Positions 36,886-45,604 of a stretch of 64,000 nt of DNA are shown in pieces (positions within the stretch are counted from its first letter, which is position 1; each line of letters begins with the position of its first letter). Where the stretch lies: the NCBI GenBank assembly GCA_963779845.1, contig CAVZZV010000006.1:186001-250000 (forward strand), read 5' to 3'. This DNA is from CAVZZV01 sp963779845 (GTDB taxonomy: Bacteria > Bacteroidota > Bacteroidia > Bacteroidales > GCA-2748055). The position numbers were made by a program, and so were the translations under genes. The notes under the pieces were generated by a model that did not search any database, had not been told where the DNA came from, and worked only from the letters and a program-made list of their open reading frames with translations.

Positions 36886-36917
36886 CAAATGTATGGATTT
36901 TTTATTTAGAACACAAA
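36886..36917 (-). promoter_or_regulatory. Bacteroidota promoter of the tRNA-tuf cluster
   Basis: On the minus strand TTTG (36917-36914), 20 bp, then TACATTTG (36893-36886), a full match to the primary promoter consensus. It would drive tRNA-Thr, Tyr, Gly, Thr and possibly tuf onward. Confidence 0.78.
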
Positions 36918-36940
36918 AAATAAACTAAATTATTCTACGG

Positions 36941-37240
36941 TTAGACTTGTTTTAATTTACCCTTGTGTTTTTGTAATTGCCGGCGGAGGGCTTCGATCAC
37001 ATTGTCAGTAGCTTCCTCAAAAGTCTTGCATTGTTTTTTGGCGAAAACCGGTTTACCGGGGACCTCAAGCCGTATCTCGGAAATCTTGTTGTCTTTGTCT
37101 TCTACATCTTCAAGCTTAAGGAAAACCTCCGCTGAAATGATATCTTCATAGAATAGCAAAAGTTTTCCCAGCTTCCCTTCGATAAAGGAAATTAGTCTTG
37201 AATCGGCGTCAAAATGAATTGAATGAATTTTAATGTTCAT
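36941..37240 (-). CDS. hpf: ribosome hibernation factor, short HPF/RaiA
   Basis: A 99-aa beta-alpha-beta-beta-beta-alpha protein that binds the 30S decoding region and inactivates ribosomes in stationary phase. It opens MNIKIHSIHFDADSRL and ends in a basic helix (EALRRQLQKHKGK). The short form lacks the C-terminal dimerisation domain, so it would need a partner to form 100S dimers. It overlaps no gene and is 14 bp behind the recombinase. Confidence 0.92.
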   Translation of the reverse strand: MNIKIHSIHFDADSRLISFIEGKLGKLLLFYEDIISAEVFLKLEDVEDKDNKISEIRLEVPGKPVFAKKQCKTFEEATDNVIEALRRQLQKHKGKLKQV

Positions 37241-37254
37241 GCTGTCCTCCTTTG

Positions 37255-38136
37255 TTATTTGGCCCGTGGATGAGCCTTGTTATATATATCACTTAACATC
37301 TCGAAACTATTATGGGTATATACCTGAGTCGCGGAAAGGTTCGCGTGGCCAAGTAATTCTTTTATAGCATTCAAATCGGCCCCTTTGTTCAATAAATGAG
37401 TGGCAAAACTGTGCCTTAAAATGTGTGGGCTTTTCTTTTCCTGTGTTGTAACCTGGGATAAGAAATTATGAATGACCCGGTAAACCAGTTTAGGGTAAAT
37501 TCTTTGCCCGGAATTTGTCAGGAAAAGAGCCTGTTCATTCCCGTGAAAAGTCTGATGGACCATGGCAAGATACTTTGTATATAGTGAAGTCAGCGTGTCT
37601 GTGAGTGGAATAATTCTTTCCTTGTTCCGTTTTCCTTTGACTTTTATCTGTTTCCTGAGTAGATCGAGGGAAGAAATATTGAGATTGATCAGCTCTGCCC
37701 TTCGGATCCCCGTTTGATACAAGGTCTCAATTATCATCCGATCCCTGAGGCTGACATAATCGCTTCCAAATTCAAAATTATCGAGAAAATCATTAAGCTT
37801 AGTTTCTTCTACGAAAGAGGGGAGCCTCTTTCTGAGCCTGGGTTTGATTATTATATCTGCAGGGTTACTACTGATCACTGACCTGGAAATTAAAAATCGG
37901 GCGAAACCACTTAGCACGGAAAGTTTACGATGTACGGAACGTGGTGATATTTTGTGGGAGAGTAATGAAACGATCCATAAACGGATGCTCTGCGAGGACA
38001 TATCGAGATCCTCGAATCCCAAACTCTTACAAAAGAGTTGATACTGTTTTAAATCATTTTCGTATGCAGCGATGGTGTGTGGGGAATAGCGTTTCTCAAA
38101 ACGCAAATATGAGATGAATTCTTCCTTATATATCAT
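37255..38136 (-). CDS. tyrosine recombinase XerC/XerD family
   Basis: A 293-aa tyrosine recombinase with N-terminal SAM-like core-binding domain and C-terminal catalytic domain. R145 (TGIRRAEL), K169, H238 and R241 (HILRHSF), H264 (LLGHANL) and Y273 (QVYTHNS) form the full catalytic set. Length is exactly that of XerC/XerD, so chromosome dimer resolution at dif is the likely role. Linkage to rpsU and hpf in a housekeeping operon argues against a mobile-element integrase. XerC versus XerD cannot be separated from one copy. Confidence 0.92.
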   Translation of the reverse strand: MIYKEEFISYLRFEKRYSPHTIAAYENDLKQYQLFCKSLGFEDLDMSSQSIRLWIVSLLSHKISPRSVHRKLSVLSGFARFLISRSVISSNPADIIIKPRLRKRLPSFVEETKLNDFLDNFEFGSDYVSLRDRMIIETLYQTGIRRAELINLNISSLDLLRKQIKVKGKRNKERIIPLTDTLTSLYTKYLAMVHQTFHGNEQALFLTNSGQRIYPKLVYRVIHNFLSQVTTQEKKSPHILRHSFATHLLNKGADLNAIKELLGHANLSATQVYTHNSFEMLSDIYNKAHPRAK

Positions 38137-38200
38137 AATGAACAGGGGCTAATTATAAAATAATATGCCTGCTATCTTCTGATATCTAAGTAATTATGAC

Positions 38201-38392
38201 TTATTCCTCTTCCTGCTGCAGCTTCTGAATGTAAACTGCATGTAATTTCTGCTGCCTTTTGGTAATGGAGGGTTTTTCAAATGCCTGCCGACTTCTAAGT
38301 TCTTTGACCACACCGGTTTTCTCAAATTTTCTTTTGAACTTTTTTAAAGCCCTTTCGATGTTTTCACCCTCTTTCATAGGAATAACTATCAT
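38201..38392 (-). CDS. rpsU: 30S ribosomal protein bS21
   Basis: A 63-aa basic protein, MIVIPMKEGENIERALKKFK at the start, with the typical RSRQAFEKPS turn. It helps base-pairing of mRNA with the 3' end of 16S rRNA; Bacteroidota bS21 is linked to their anti-Shine-Dalgarno sequestration. First gene of the rpsU-xer-hpf unit behind a clear promoter. Confidence 0.97.
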   Translation of the reverse strand: MIVIPMKEGENIERALKKFKRKFEKTGVVKELRSRQAFEKPSITKRQQKLHAVYIQKLQQEEE

Positions 38393-38417
38393 ACTCTTGT
38401 CTTTTTTTTGTGAGCCG

Positions 38418-38449
38418 CAAATTTAAAAAACCAATTTGTCTTAATCAAA
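38418..38449 (-). promoter_or_regulatory. Bacteroidota promoter of rpsU-xer-hpf
   Basis: On the minus strand TTTG (38449-38446), a 20-bp spacer, then TAAATTTG (38425-38418), matching the primary consensus. The start site would be near 38411, giving a leader of about 19 nt to the rpsU ATG. Confidence 0.78.
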
Positions 38450-38452
38450 CAT

Positions 38453-38481
38453 TTTTCCGAAAAAAATTAATTTTCCGAAAA
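38453..38481 (-). repeat. paired TTTTCCGAAAA sites upstream of the rpsU promoter
   Basis: TTTTCCGAAAA, a near-palindrome, occurs at 38453-38463 and 38471-38481, directly upstream of the -33 box. The 18-bp start-to-start spacing and position suggest an activator or UP-like site. No known regulator is recognised. Confidence 0.4.
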
Positions 38482-38618
38482 TGTTCTGATTTTTCTCACC
38501 AAAAATCTTATAATCAGAAGATTGTAAATTCTATATTCCGTTTTTTCTTATTTGCTAATATATGAAAAACAAACTGGAAAGAAGAATTTTTAGCGAAAAT
38601 TAAGACTAATTTAATAAA

Positions 38619-39533
38619 TCAGGGGATGAGATAGGGGCGTAACCTGTTAAAACAACTATCTCCCATTACTCCATATTTAATTAGCTCTATCGGATGAAAA
38701 TTTTTGCTATAATATTCCCTGAATTCCATAATGCCCTCCACCAGCGTTTTATCTATATAGGGGTGCCTAAGCAAATCCCGGTATGCTGCCTGATTAACAG
38801 ATATCTTTTTGATCAGTGAGGTGTCAGCGCAGATAAATGGCATCCAATTAGTTACCATGGAATCGTTTATCCCATAAACTTCATTCAACTGTAACACGCC
38901 ATTGAACCCCCCAAGTAAATTGCGATATTTGATGATCCTTTCCGATAAAACATACCCAATGCCTCTAACTGTCATTAAATCCTGCGCGGATGCGGAATTG
39001 ATGTCAATTAAGGCAGTTGCCGGAAGGCTTCCTACAGCTTTTTCCTCCCCGGACTTTTGTAGTTCAGGCACCGGGCCGGAAAATGAGGGTTCAATCTGGA
39101 TAAAACCCTTAATCCTGTTATAATGATCTTCACTCAGTCCATAAATTTTCCTGAGATCCTCTTCCCTCCTGAACTTTCCTCCTGCCAGACGATACTTTAT
39201 AATATTCTGAATTGTCCTGAGATCGAAACCGAGTTTTTGGAGATCGGTTGCAGGAAGACTGTTCGGATCGAATGGAAACAATTCAACGGGCCTTTCTTTG
39301 GAATGTAAATTTTGAACTGTATCTTTTTGGAAATCGAGAGCTTTTGGTTTGAGGGAAGAAAGAAATTCCTCGGCTTCAGCCACCATTTCGGTGGGAACCG
39401 GATCGGGATGGTTTTCCCTTTTGACAAGATAAATCCTTACTCCCAAAATTAATAAAATCAAGATCGCGAGTGAAATAGAAACCCTTATCTCGGATGAGTT
39501 AAAGGAAAAATATTCCTTCAAAAACTTCTTCAC
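38619..39533 (-). CDS. membrane-anchored helix-hairpin-helix protein (ComEA-like repeats)
   Basis: One transmembrane helix (about residues 17-36) precedes three helix-hairpin-helix modules. They are visible as DLQKLGFDLRTIQNIIKYR, DLMTVRGIGYVLSERIIKYR and DLLRHPYIDKTLVEGIMEFR. Each is followed by GGxFxxxEdLxxiyGl-type segments. Length 304 aa. ComEA-type HhH proteins bind dsDNA in the periplasm during uptake; related Bacteroidota proteins are often annotated only as HhH domain proteins. DNA binding is likely, a role in transformation is inference. Confidence 0.85.
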   Translation of the reverse strand: MKKFLKEYFSFNSSEIRVSISLAILILLILGVRIYLVKRENHPDPVPTEMVAEAEEFLSSLKPKALDFQKDTVQNLHSKERPVELFPFDPNSLPATDLQKLGFDLRTIQNIIKYRLAGGKFRREEDLRKIYGLSEDHYNRIKGFIQIEPSFSGPVPELQKSGEEKAVGSLPATALIDINSASAQDLMTVRGIGYVLSERIIKYRNLLGGFNGVLQLNEVYGINDSMVTNWMPFICADTSLIKKISVNQAAYRDLLRHPYIDKTLVEGIMEFREYYSKNFHPIELIKYGVMGDSCFNRLRPYLIP

Positions 39534-39640
39534 TTTATTTATCTATGCTATTCGACCAGAATAAGGGGGGAAATTAATTTAATTCGCTGCAATTATATTG
39601 CAGTACCAAATTATTTATTGATACAATTAAGTTTGAAATA

Positions 39641-40990
39641 CTATTTAAGGCTATTTATAATCCCATATATAAAAACAATCGAAATAGCGATTGGAGCAAT
39701 GAACCGGACCACAAACATATAAAAAGGCATATATCTCCCTTTTAACCTGGCACTATTTGTAAGTTCTTCCCTGGTTTTTTTCATTCCATAAAACCATCCA
39801 ATAAAAAGTACGATAAATAGTCCTCCCAAAGGAAGTAATATATTTGCCGTGGTATAATTTAAAAAACCGAATACTCCGGTAAACATAACACTCAATAAGC
39901 CAAGAACAGAGGCTGATGTTGTTGCAACAACTGTCGCCTTGCGTCTTGGCATATTTAATTCTTCCACAAAATAGGCCACGATAACTTCCAAAACTGAAAT
40001 AGTTGAAGTGAGGGCCGCTACAGCGAGGAGAATGAAAAACAAGGTGGAGAACACCTGTCCTCCCGGAACATTGATCAGAATATTGGGAAGGGTGATGAAA
40101 ACCAAACCTTCATCGGTTATCTGATCCACTTGAAGATGTTCCACATCAGCAAAGGCATAGATAGCCGGAAAAATAGCTATTCCGGCAAGTATAGCGATGA
40201 ATGAATCGGCTGTAGCCACAGAAATCGCGGTGCTTGCCATGTTGTCATCTTTCCTGATGTAGGACCCATAAGTTATAAGGGTTCCCATCCCAATGCTAAG
40301 AGAGAAAAAAGCCTGGCCTAGTGCTTTAAGTATAACATCCGGGGTTATTTTGGAAAAATCGGGATGAAATAAAAATTTTAGTCCCTTTGAAGATCCCTCA
40401 AAAGTTAGGACATAGATGGCCATAGCCATCAACATGATAAATAACAAGGGCATTAAAATCTTCGTGTACTTTTCGATACCATTCTTCACCCCGGAAATAA
40501 CAATATATCCGGTAAAAATCATGAATATGATAAACCAAAGGACCGGCCGTACTGAGTCCGACCTGAAACCAGAAAACATCTCTTTGAGCTGACTGGTATT
40601 CTTTCCCACCAAATTTCCGGTGAAGGATTGATAAATATATTCGAGGGTCCATCCCGAAACCACGGTATAAAAAGCGAGAATCATGAAAGCCGCAACGACT
40701 CCCATGAGTCCGATCAGATACCATGGTTTTCCCGGAGCCAGCTTCCGGAATGCCCCGTATGTATTGGACTGGGAAGAACGTCCAATTACAAATTCCGACA
40801 TCATAACCGGAATCCCGATAACCAGGACGCAAAGAAGATAGACAAACAGGAAGGCAGCACCTCCATTTTCGCCGGTAACATAGGGAAACCTCCAGATATT
40901 TCCAAGGCCAATTGCTGAGCCCGCGGCTGCCGCGATTACACCAAATTTGTTGGAAAAACTGTCCCTTGTTGGAAAATTGACCTCAGACAT
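39641..40990 (-). CDS. sodium-dependent neurotransmitter-symporter-family transporter
   Basis: An NSS/SNF family inner-membrane symporter of 449 aa, LeuT fold, 11-12 helices. The N-terminal signature AAAGSAIGLGNIWRFPYVTGENGGAAFL in pieces (GSAIGLGNIWRFPY, GENGGAAF) carries the Na+-binding residues of TM1, and TM6 has GQAFFSLSIGMG. Bacterial members import amino acids with Na+. The specific substrate is not known. It is transcribed away from the aldolase terminator. Confidence 0.93.
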   Translation of the reverse strand: MSEVNFPTRDSFSNKFGVIAAAAGSAIGLGNIWRFPYVTGENGGAAFLFVYLLCVLVIGIPVMMSEFVIGRSSQSNTYGAFRKLAPGKPWYLIGLMGVVAAFMILAFYTVVSGWTLEYIYQSFTGNLVGKNTSQLKEMFSGFRSDSVRPVLWFIIFMIFTGYIVISGVKNGIEKYTKILMPLLFIMLMAMAIYVLTFEGSSKGLKFLFHPDFSKITPDVILKALGQAFFSLSIGMGTLITYGSYIRKDDNMASTAISVATADSFIAILAGIAIFPAIYAFADVEHLQVDQITDEGLVFITLPNILINVPGGQVFSTLFFILLAVAALTSTISVLEVIVAYFVEELNMPRRKATVVATTSASVLGLLSVMFTGVFGFLNYTTANILLPLGGLFIVLFIGWFYGMKKTREELTNSARLKGRYMPFYMFVVRFIAPIAISIVFIYGIINSLK

Positions 40991-41105
40991 AATAAGAGGA
41001 TTAGTTGTAAACTGTTAAATGGGCATCCCTTGTGGGAAATCAAAGGTAGACCAGGAATTTCCGGATATCAAGCGAACCAGAGAAAAATGAGGCTCCAAAT
41101 AGCTG

Positions 41106-41134
41106 AAAAAAAAGGCTGTCTAAAACTGACAGCC
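41106..41134 (-). terminator. terminator of the aldolase gene
   Basis: On the minus strand GGCTGTC pairs with GACAGCC around a 7-nt loop, followed by eight U. It lies 23 bp past the fba stop and insulates the downstream transporter gene. Confidence 0.88.
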
Positions 41135-41156
41135 CTATTTTTCTCAATTTACCGAT

Positions 41157-42236
41157 TTATAATCTGTCTATACAATTCAGATCTTCAAATGCGACTTTCA
41201 GGCGTTCCACTGTTGAAATTTCGGCTTCCCGTAACCATACGCGCGGATCGTATTTTTTCTTGTTGGGTTTATCTTCACCTTCCGGATTACCAATCTGGCC
41301 CTGGAGGAAATCATGGTTTTTGGCTTCGTATTTCCTTACACCCTCCCAGAAAGACCATTGGGTATCGGTATCAATATTCATTTTAATAACTCCATATCCA
41401 ACAGCTTCCCTTATTTCTGCATGAGTAGAACCCGAACCTCCATGGAATACAAAATTTACCGGCTTTTCTTCAGTTTTGAATTTTTCCTGTATATATTTTT
41501 GAGAATTATCCAGGATTTTCGGTGTCAATTTAACATTCCCGGGTTTATAAACACCATGGACATTACCGAATGAAGCAGCAATGGTGAAATTTTCAGATAT
41601 TTTCTTAAGCTCGCTATAGGCATAAGCCACATCCTCGGGCTGGGTATACAGTAAACTGTTATCCACAGCCGAATTATCCACACCGTCTTCTTCCCCCCCG
41701 GTAACCCCAAGTTCAATTTCCAGGGTCATTTCGATTTTGCTCATGCGCTCCAGGTATTTTTTACAGGTTTCAATGTTTTCCTTGAGGGGTTCTTCCGAAA
41801 GATCGAGCATGTGTGAAGAAAAGAGCGGTTTACCATATTGCTTATAGTGTTTTTCACCATGGTCCAGGAGCCCGTCTATCCAGGGCAAAAGTTTTTTTGC
41901 TGCATGATCAGTATGGATTATTACTGGCACTCCGTACAATTCAGATATCATGTGGATATGCTTCGCACCTGAAACACCTCCCATAATTGCAGCAGCCTGT
42001 TGATCGTTGGAAAGGGATTTTCCTGCATAGAATATTGCCCCGCCGTTTGAAAATTGAATAATTACGGGAGAATTAACCACTTTTGCAGCTTCTAATACTG
42101 CGTTCACTGAATTCGTGCTTACCACATTTACCGCGGGGAGAGCAAATTTCTCCTCTTTTGCTATCTTAAAGATTTTTTTTACATCATCGCCAGTAGCAAC
42201 TCCCGGCTTAACATGATCAAGGATTTTTTGAGACAT
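41157..42236 (-). CDS. fbaA: class II fructose-bisphosphate aldolase
   Basis: The Zn2+-dependent aldolase that splits fructose-1,6-bisphosphate in glycolysis and joins it in gluconeogenesis. H108 and H111 (IIHTDHAA) are Zn ligands with D110 as catalytic acid; the glycine-rich FHGGSGST loop binds phosphate. At 359 aa with EIELGVTGGEEDGVDNS it is the class IIA (E. coli FbaA) type. Monocistronic, ended by a strong terminator. Confidence 0.97.
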   Translation of the reverse strand: MSQKILDHVKPGVATGDDVKKIFKIAKEEKFALPAVNVVSTNSVNAVLEAAKVVNSPVIIQFSNGGAIFYAGKSLSNDQQAAAIMGGVSGAKHIHMISELYGVPVIIHTDHAAKKLLPWIDGLLDHGEKHYKQYGKPLFSSHMLDLSEEPLKENIETCKKYLERMSKIEMTLEIELGVTGGEEDGVDNSAVDNSLLYTQPEDVAYAYSELKKISENFTIAASFGNVHGVYKPGNVKLTPKILDNSQKYIQEKFKTEEKPVNFVFHGGSGSTHAEIREAVGYGVIKMNIDTDTQWSFWEGVRKYEAKNHDFLQGQIGNPEGEDKPNKKKYDPRVWLREAEISTVERLKVAFEDLNCIDRL

Positions 42237-42365
42237 AATACTATTTTTAAAAGTTATGATGAGTGTCTATAATTTTCGGCAAATTTATAATTTATTGTTG
42301 AATAATCCCCGTTTTTTATGCTTTTTTCGGGGCGGCATGGGTGATCCTTGCGGTCACCGAGATGG

Positions 42366-44705
42366 TTAAAACGGATATCCAATTCCGATATTGACGGTAA
42401 AATCATCGCCCCGGAACCCTCTGTTCCCAATTATCCATCGATTATTTTCAAGTCCGGCCGGATCCCTCAATTTCAATCCCAAATCGACCCGGAAGGTGAA
42501 GAAAGAAAATACGAACCGGGTCCCAAACCCAGTCCCTAAAGCAATTTCCTTATAAAACCTGTTCCATTCAAAAAGTGCCCCTTCCCTTTCATCACTACTA
42601 TTGATGGCCCAGATATTGCCAGCATCCAGGAAAAAGGCTCCTTCAAGTATCCAGAAAAGCTTAAAACGGTATTCAAGGTTTGCCTCAAGTTTAATATCTG
42701 CTGTCTTATTGGGATATAGACTTTCGGCATCTTTTTCAATGTATGAACCGGGTCCGAGATTCCTTACCTGCCAGGCCCTTATACTGTTGGCTCCGCCTGA
42801 GAAATATTTTTTTTCAAAGGGGAGTGCTTCCGAATTCTTATAAGGGACCCCCGCCCCTGCGAAAACCCGGTAAACCAGCGAACTTTTTTCATCAAATATA
42901 TTATAATAGCGCAGGTCAATATCCCCCTTCAGATATTGAGCAAAATCGGTATTGAACAGTTTATAACTCCCATTTTCTTTAGTGGCACCGGCAATACGAT
43001 ATGCGGAATACAGGAGGTTTCCAGCCGATTCAATGTTAAATCTCAGGTAAGAAAAATCGGTCTTCTTTTTTAAGTTCTGGTTATTGAAAACGAGGCTATA
43101 GCTGCTTACTGTGACCAGATGGGGTTGATAGGAATAAGCGATATATTTCCCCTCAAGCCACCGGGTAAATTCCGGTGATTTATAAGGTATTTTTACCAGA
43201 TTTAATTCAATAGGGTTTATTACGTGTGAAAGGAATTTATTCCCTCTCCAATTATACCCAAAGGAGGCATTGGCAAGGGTTCGTGTATAATCCGGGCGTT
43301 GCTGATAATTATATGCAAGGGAAATAGCCGTTGCCGGATTGAATTTCTTGATGAATTGATCAGTTTTAAAAGGCAAAAGGAATTTTGGAATATTAAAACG
43401 GATTTCCGATCCATACTCGATGAGGTTTCCATAAGCGGATGAATTGGATTCCTTAATCGTTTCAATAGCCCCCGTGAATCTCACATCAAGGTTTTCGGCA
43501 TTTCTGAAAAGGTTCCTATGCTGAAATATCAGGTTACCTGCTGCGCCAATATTCCCGGAAGAATTGGTACCCTCAAGCTCTACTGTAAATGATTGAAGCG
43601 TTTGAGTGGTCAGCATTATACTGCAGTCCAGTAACCGGGTTGAATTGGATGTTCCGGTTGAATCAGGCTCATCAGGGATCACAGGCTTAAACTCAATGGT
43701 GACCAGCCTGAAAATTCTCAATGAATTTAAATTCCGATAGCTCCGTTTTACATTGGTTACATCATAAAGGTCCCCGGGCTGGATATAATTGGATTCAAGG
43801 ATAATTCCCGGTTTAACATTCTGCTTGTCCAGGTATTTGATACTAATACTATCTATTTCTATGGTATGCAAATTATCTAAATATGCCTGATTCCCTCCAA
43901 GCACTTCCCTGGGTTTGTAGTTGGTATAAATAAGCACCTTCCGTATCCTGTATTTTGGGTGGGGCACATCAACGAAAGATCCGTTTTCATCATATTCATG
44001 ATAAGCTTTTATGACTACTGTAAGGTCGACTTTTCGGGTCGAAGAAATAGTATCAGCCTTGTAAAATACATATTCCCTGGTGAAATTGTAGTAGCCTTTA
44101 GATAAAAGTGTCTGCTCTATTCTTTCACGTTCAGATGCGAGCACATCTTCATCAAACAAATCTCCTTTCTTTAATAAAGTGTTCACCGTATCGGACAATA
44201 CAGGCTGCTGTATTGTTGAATCTTCGAACTGGTAAGTGATCGCACTAATCCTATAGGGTTTATTTGCTTCAACCCGGTATACTACGTTGGCTTTTTTATT
44301 ATGGAAGAAACTTGTGTCGCTGACATTTGCATAATAAAATCCCTTATTGCGAAGATAGAGTTCCAGCTGACTCACTGTTCTTTGGGTAAGAAGCGAATCA
44401 TATATCACGGGCTCTTCCCCTACAGTCCTTAGCGAATTGTTAAACCAATTGTTCTTATCATCCCTGGCAAGATTATATAGTGCGAGATAAAATTTAAATC
44501 CCAGAATTTCCTTGTTAGGTTTTTGCCTGACATAACCGGTCATTTCTTCCCGGTCGATTAACCGGCTATCCGTTTTAATCTTATAGGTTTGTAAAAGATA
44601 CTCATCCTCAGGGACAGATCTCGTAATCCTGCAAGAATCAAAAAGAAATGCGAGGCTTATAAATAATACAAAAATGAATTTTCCTTTGAGGGAATTTGTA
44701 AACAA
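42366..44705 (-). CDS. tamL: TamL, outer-membrane assembly lipoprotein of the BamA/TamA superfamily
   Basis: An Omp85-family protein with POTRA repeats (about the first 330 residues) and a C-terminal 16-strand barrel ending NIGIGYPF. In Bacteroidota the TamA counterpart is a lipoprotein, and here a lipobox FDSC follows a hydrophobic signal. The frame runs back to an ATG at 44801, but that would put 57 residues before the lipobox and leave only 10 bp to the divergent methyltransferase start. A TATATTTG -7 box at 44751-44744 lies inside that extension. I therefore place the start at TTG 44705, which gives a normal 25-residue lipoprotein signal. It exports or inserts outer-membrane proteins together with TamB. 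Confidence 0.88.
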   Translation of the reverse strand: MFTNSLKGKFIFVLFISLAFLFDSCRITRSVPEDEYLLQTYKIKTDSRLIDREEMTGYVRQKPNKEILGFKFYLALYNLARDDKNNWFNNSLRTVGEEPVIYDSLLTQRTVSQLELYLRNKGFYYANVSDTSFFHNKKANVVYRVEANKPYRISAITYQFEDSTIQQPVLSDTVNTLLKKGDLFDEDVLASERERIEQTLLSKGYYNFTREYVFYKADTISSTRKVDLTVVIKAYHEYDENGSFVDVPHPKYRIRKVLIYTNYKPREVLGGNQAYLDNLHTIEIDSISIKYLDKQNVKPGIILESNYIQPGDLYDVTNVKRSYRNLNSLRIFRLVTIEFKPVIPDEPDSTGTSNSTRLLDCSIMLTTQTLQSFTVELEGTNSSGNIGAAGNLIFQHRNLFRNAENLDVRFTGAIETIKESNSSAYGNLIEYGSEIRFNIPKFLLPFKTDQFIKKFNPATAISLAYNYQQRPDYTRTLANASFGYNWRGNKFLSHVINPIELNLVKIPYKSPEFTRWLEGKYIAYSYQPHLVTVSSYSLVFNNQNLKKKTDFSYLRFNIESAGNLLYSAYRIAGATKENGSYKLFNTDFAQYLKGDIDLRYYNIFDEKSSLVYRVFAGAGVPYKNSEALPFEKKYFSGGANSIRAWQVRNLGPGSYIEKDAESLYPNKTADIKLEANLEYRFKLFWILEGAFFLDAGNIWAINSSDEREGALFEWNRFYKEIALGTGFGTRFVFSFFTFRVDLGLKLRDPAGLENNRWIIGNRGFRGDDFTVNIGIGYPF

Positions 44706-44743
44706 AATGTTTGAAATCAAAAATTTATAATCAGATTTACGTG

Positions 44744-44751
44744 CAAATATA
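44744..44751 (-). promoter_or_regulatory. -7 box for tamL
   Basis: TATATTTG on the minus strand fits TAnnTTTG and would start transcription near 44737, about 30 nt before the TTG start at 44705. No good -33 box is seen. Confidence 0.45.
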
Positions 44752-44774
44752 GAGAACTTGATTTTATGATTATT

Positions 44775-44782
44775 TATTTTTG
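44775..44782 (+). promoter_or_regulatory. -7 box for the SpoU methyltransferase
   Basis: TATTTTTG on the plus strand fits TAnnTTTG, with a start expected near 44789, about 23 nt before ATG 44812. The -33 region is weak. It is back to back with the tamL box. Confidence 0.45.
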
Positions 44783-44811
44783 ATGGTTTAATAATTAACA
44801 TAGCTGCTTTT

Positions 44812-45576
44812 ATGCTTTCAAAATCACAGATTAAATATTACTCTTCCCTGAAGCAGAAGAAATTCCGTGACCGGTATGGATATTTTCTTGCCGAAGGGGA
44901 AAAGATATCTACTGAATTCCTTAAAAACGGGAGTAATTTTCTGAAAATAAAAAGTATTATTGCCCTTGGAGAATTCCTGAACAAAATTGAACTCCCTGAT
45001 GGAATTAAGGTAATTGAAGCCGACAAAGATGAACTGGGGAAAATATCCTCTCTGGAAAATCCGAATCTCGCTATCCTTGAACTGGAAATCCCGAAGCAAG
45101 AAATTAATTACCCGGAATTGCGAGCCCAATTCTCACTTTTCCTGGAAGAAATTGCTGATCCCGGTAACCTGGGCACCATAATCAGAACGGCTGATTGGTT
45201 TGGGATTAAAGACATTTTCTGCAGTGAAGGAAGCGTAGATCCATTCAATCCAAAAGTGATCCAGGCCAGCATGGGTTCCTTCGCAAGAGTAAGAGTTATC
45301 AGTATAAATTTTATTGAATTCATGAAGGGACTTGGCTCCCTGCCTTACCCCCTTCCAAAAATTGCCACTGTGCTTGATGGCAAAAGTATTTACCAGACCC
45401 GACTGCCAGGTGAGGGAATAGTGTTTTTCGGGAACGAAAGCCGCGGTCTAAGTGAGGGCATCATCAGGGAGTCAGACCTTAAAGTTTCCATTCCCCCGGA
45501 CAATGGCTCAGGGGCGGAATCGTTAAATGTCGGGGTGGCCGTGGGGGTTTTTTGTTCAGTTATAAAAAGAGGCTGA
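44812..45576 (+). CDS. SpoU/TrmH-family RNA 2'-O-ribose methyltransferase
   Basis: A 254-aa SPOUT enzyme with an N-terminal L30e-like substrate-binding domain (residues about 1-95) and a knotted catalytic domain. Motif 1 is DPGNLGTIIRTADWFG, motif 2 FFGNESRGLS and motif 3 SGAESLNVGVAVGVF. This architecture is that of RlmB and related rRNA methylases; whether it modifies 23S rRNA G2251 or a tRNA cannot be decided. It is divergent from tamL. Confidence 0.92.
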   Translation: MLSKSQIKYYSSLKQKKFRDRYGYFLAEGEKISTEFLKNGSNFLKIKSIIALGEFLNKIELPDGIKVIEADKDELGKISSLENPNLAILELEIPKQEINYPELRAQFSLFLEEIADPGNLGTIIRTADWFGIKDIFCSEGSVDPFNPKVIQASMGSFARVRVISINFIEFMKGLGSLPYPLPKIATVLDGKSIYQTRLPGEGIVFFGNESRGLSEGIIRESDLKVSIPPDNGSGAESLNVGVAVGVFCSVIKRG

Positions 45577-45604
45577 GCTTATGATTTAACTACCGGAGAG
45601 GAAC

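Noticed and set aside
37255..38136. Mobile-element integrase next to tRNA genes
   Set aside because: The recombinase has exact XerC/D length and sits in the rpsU-hpf housekeeping unit; no att repeats or cargo are seen.
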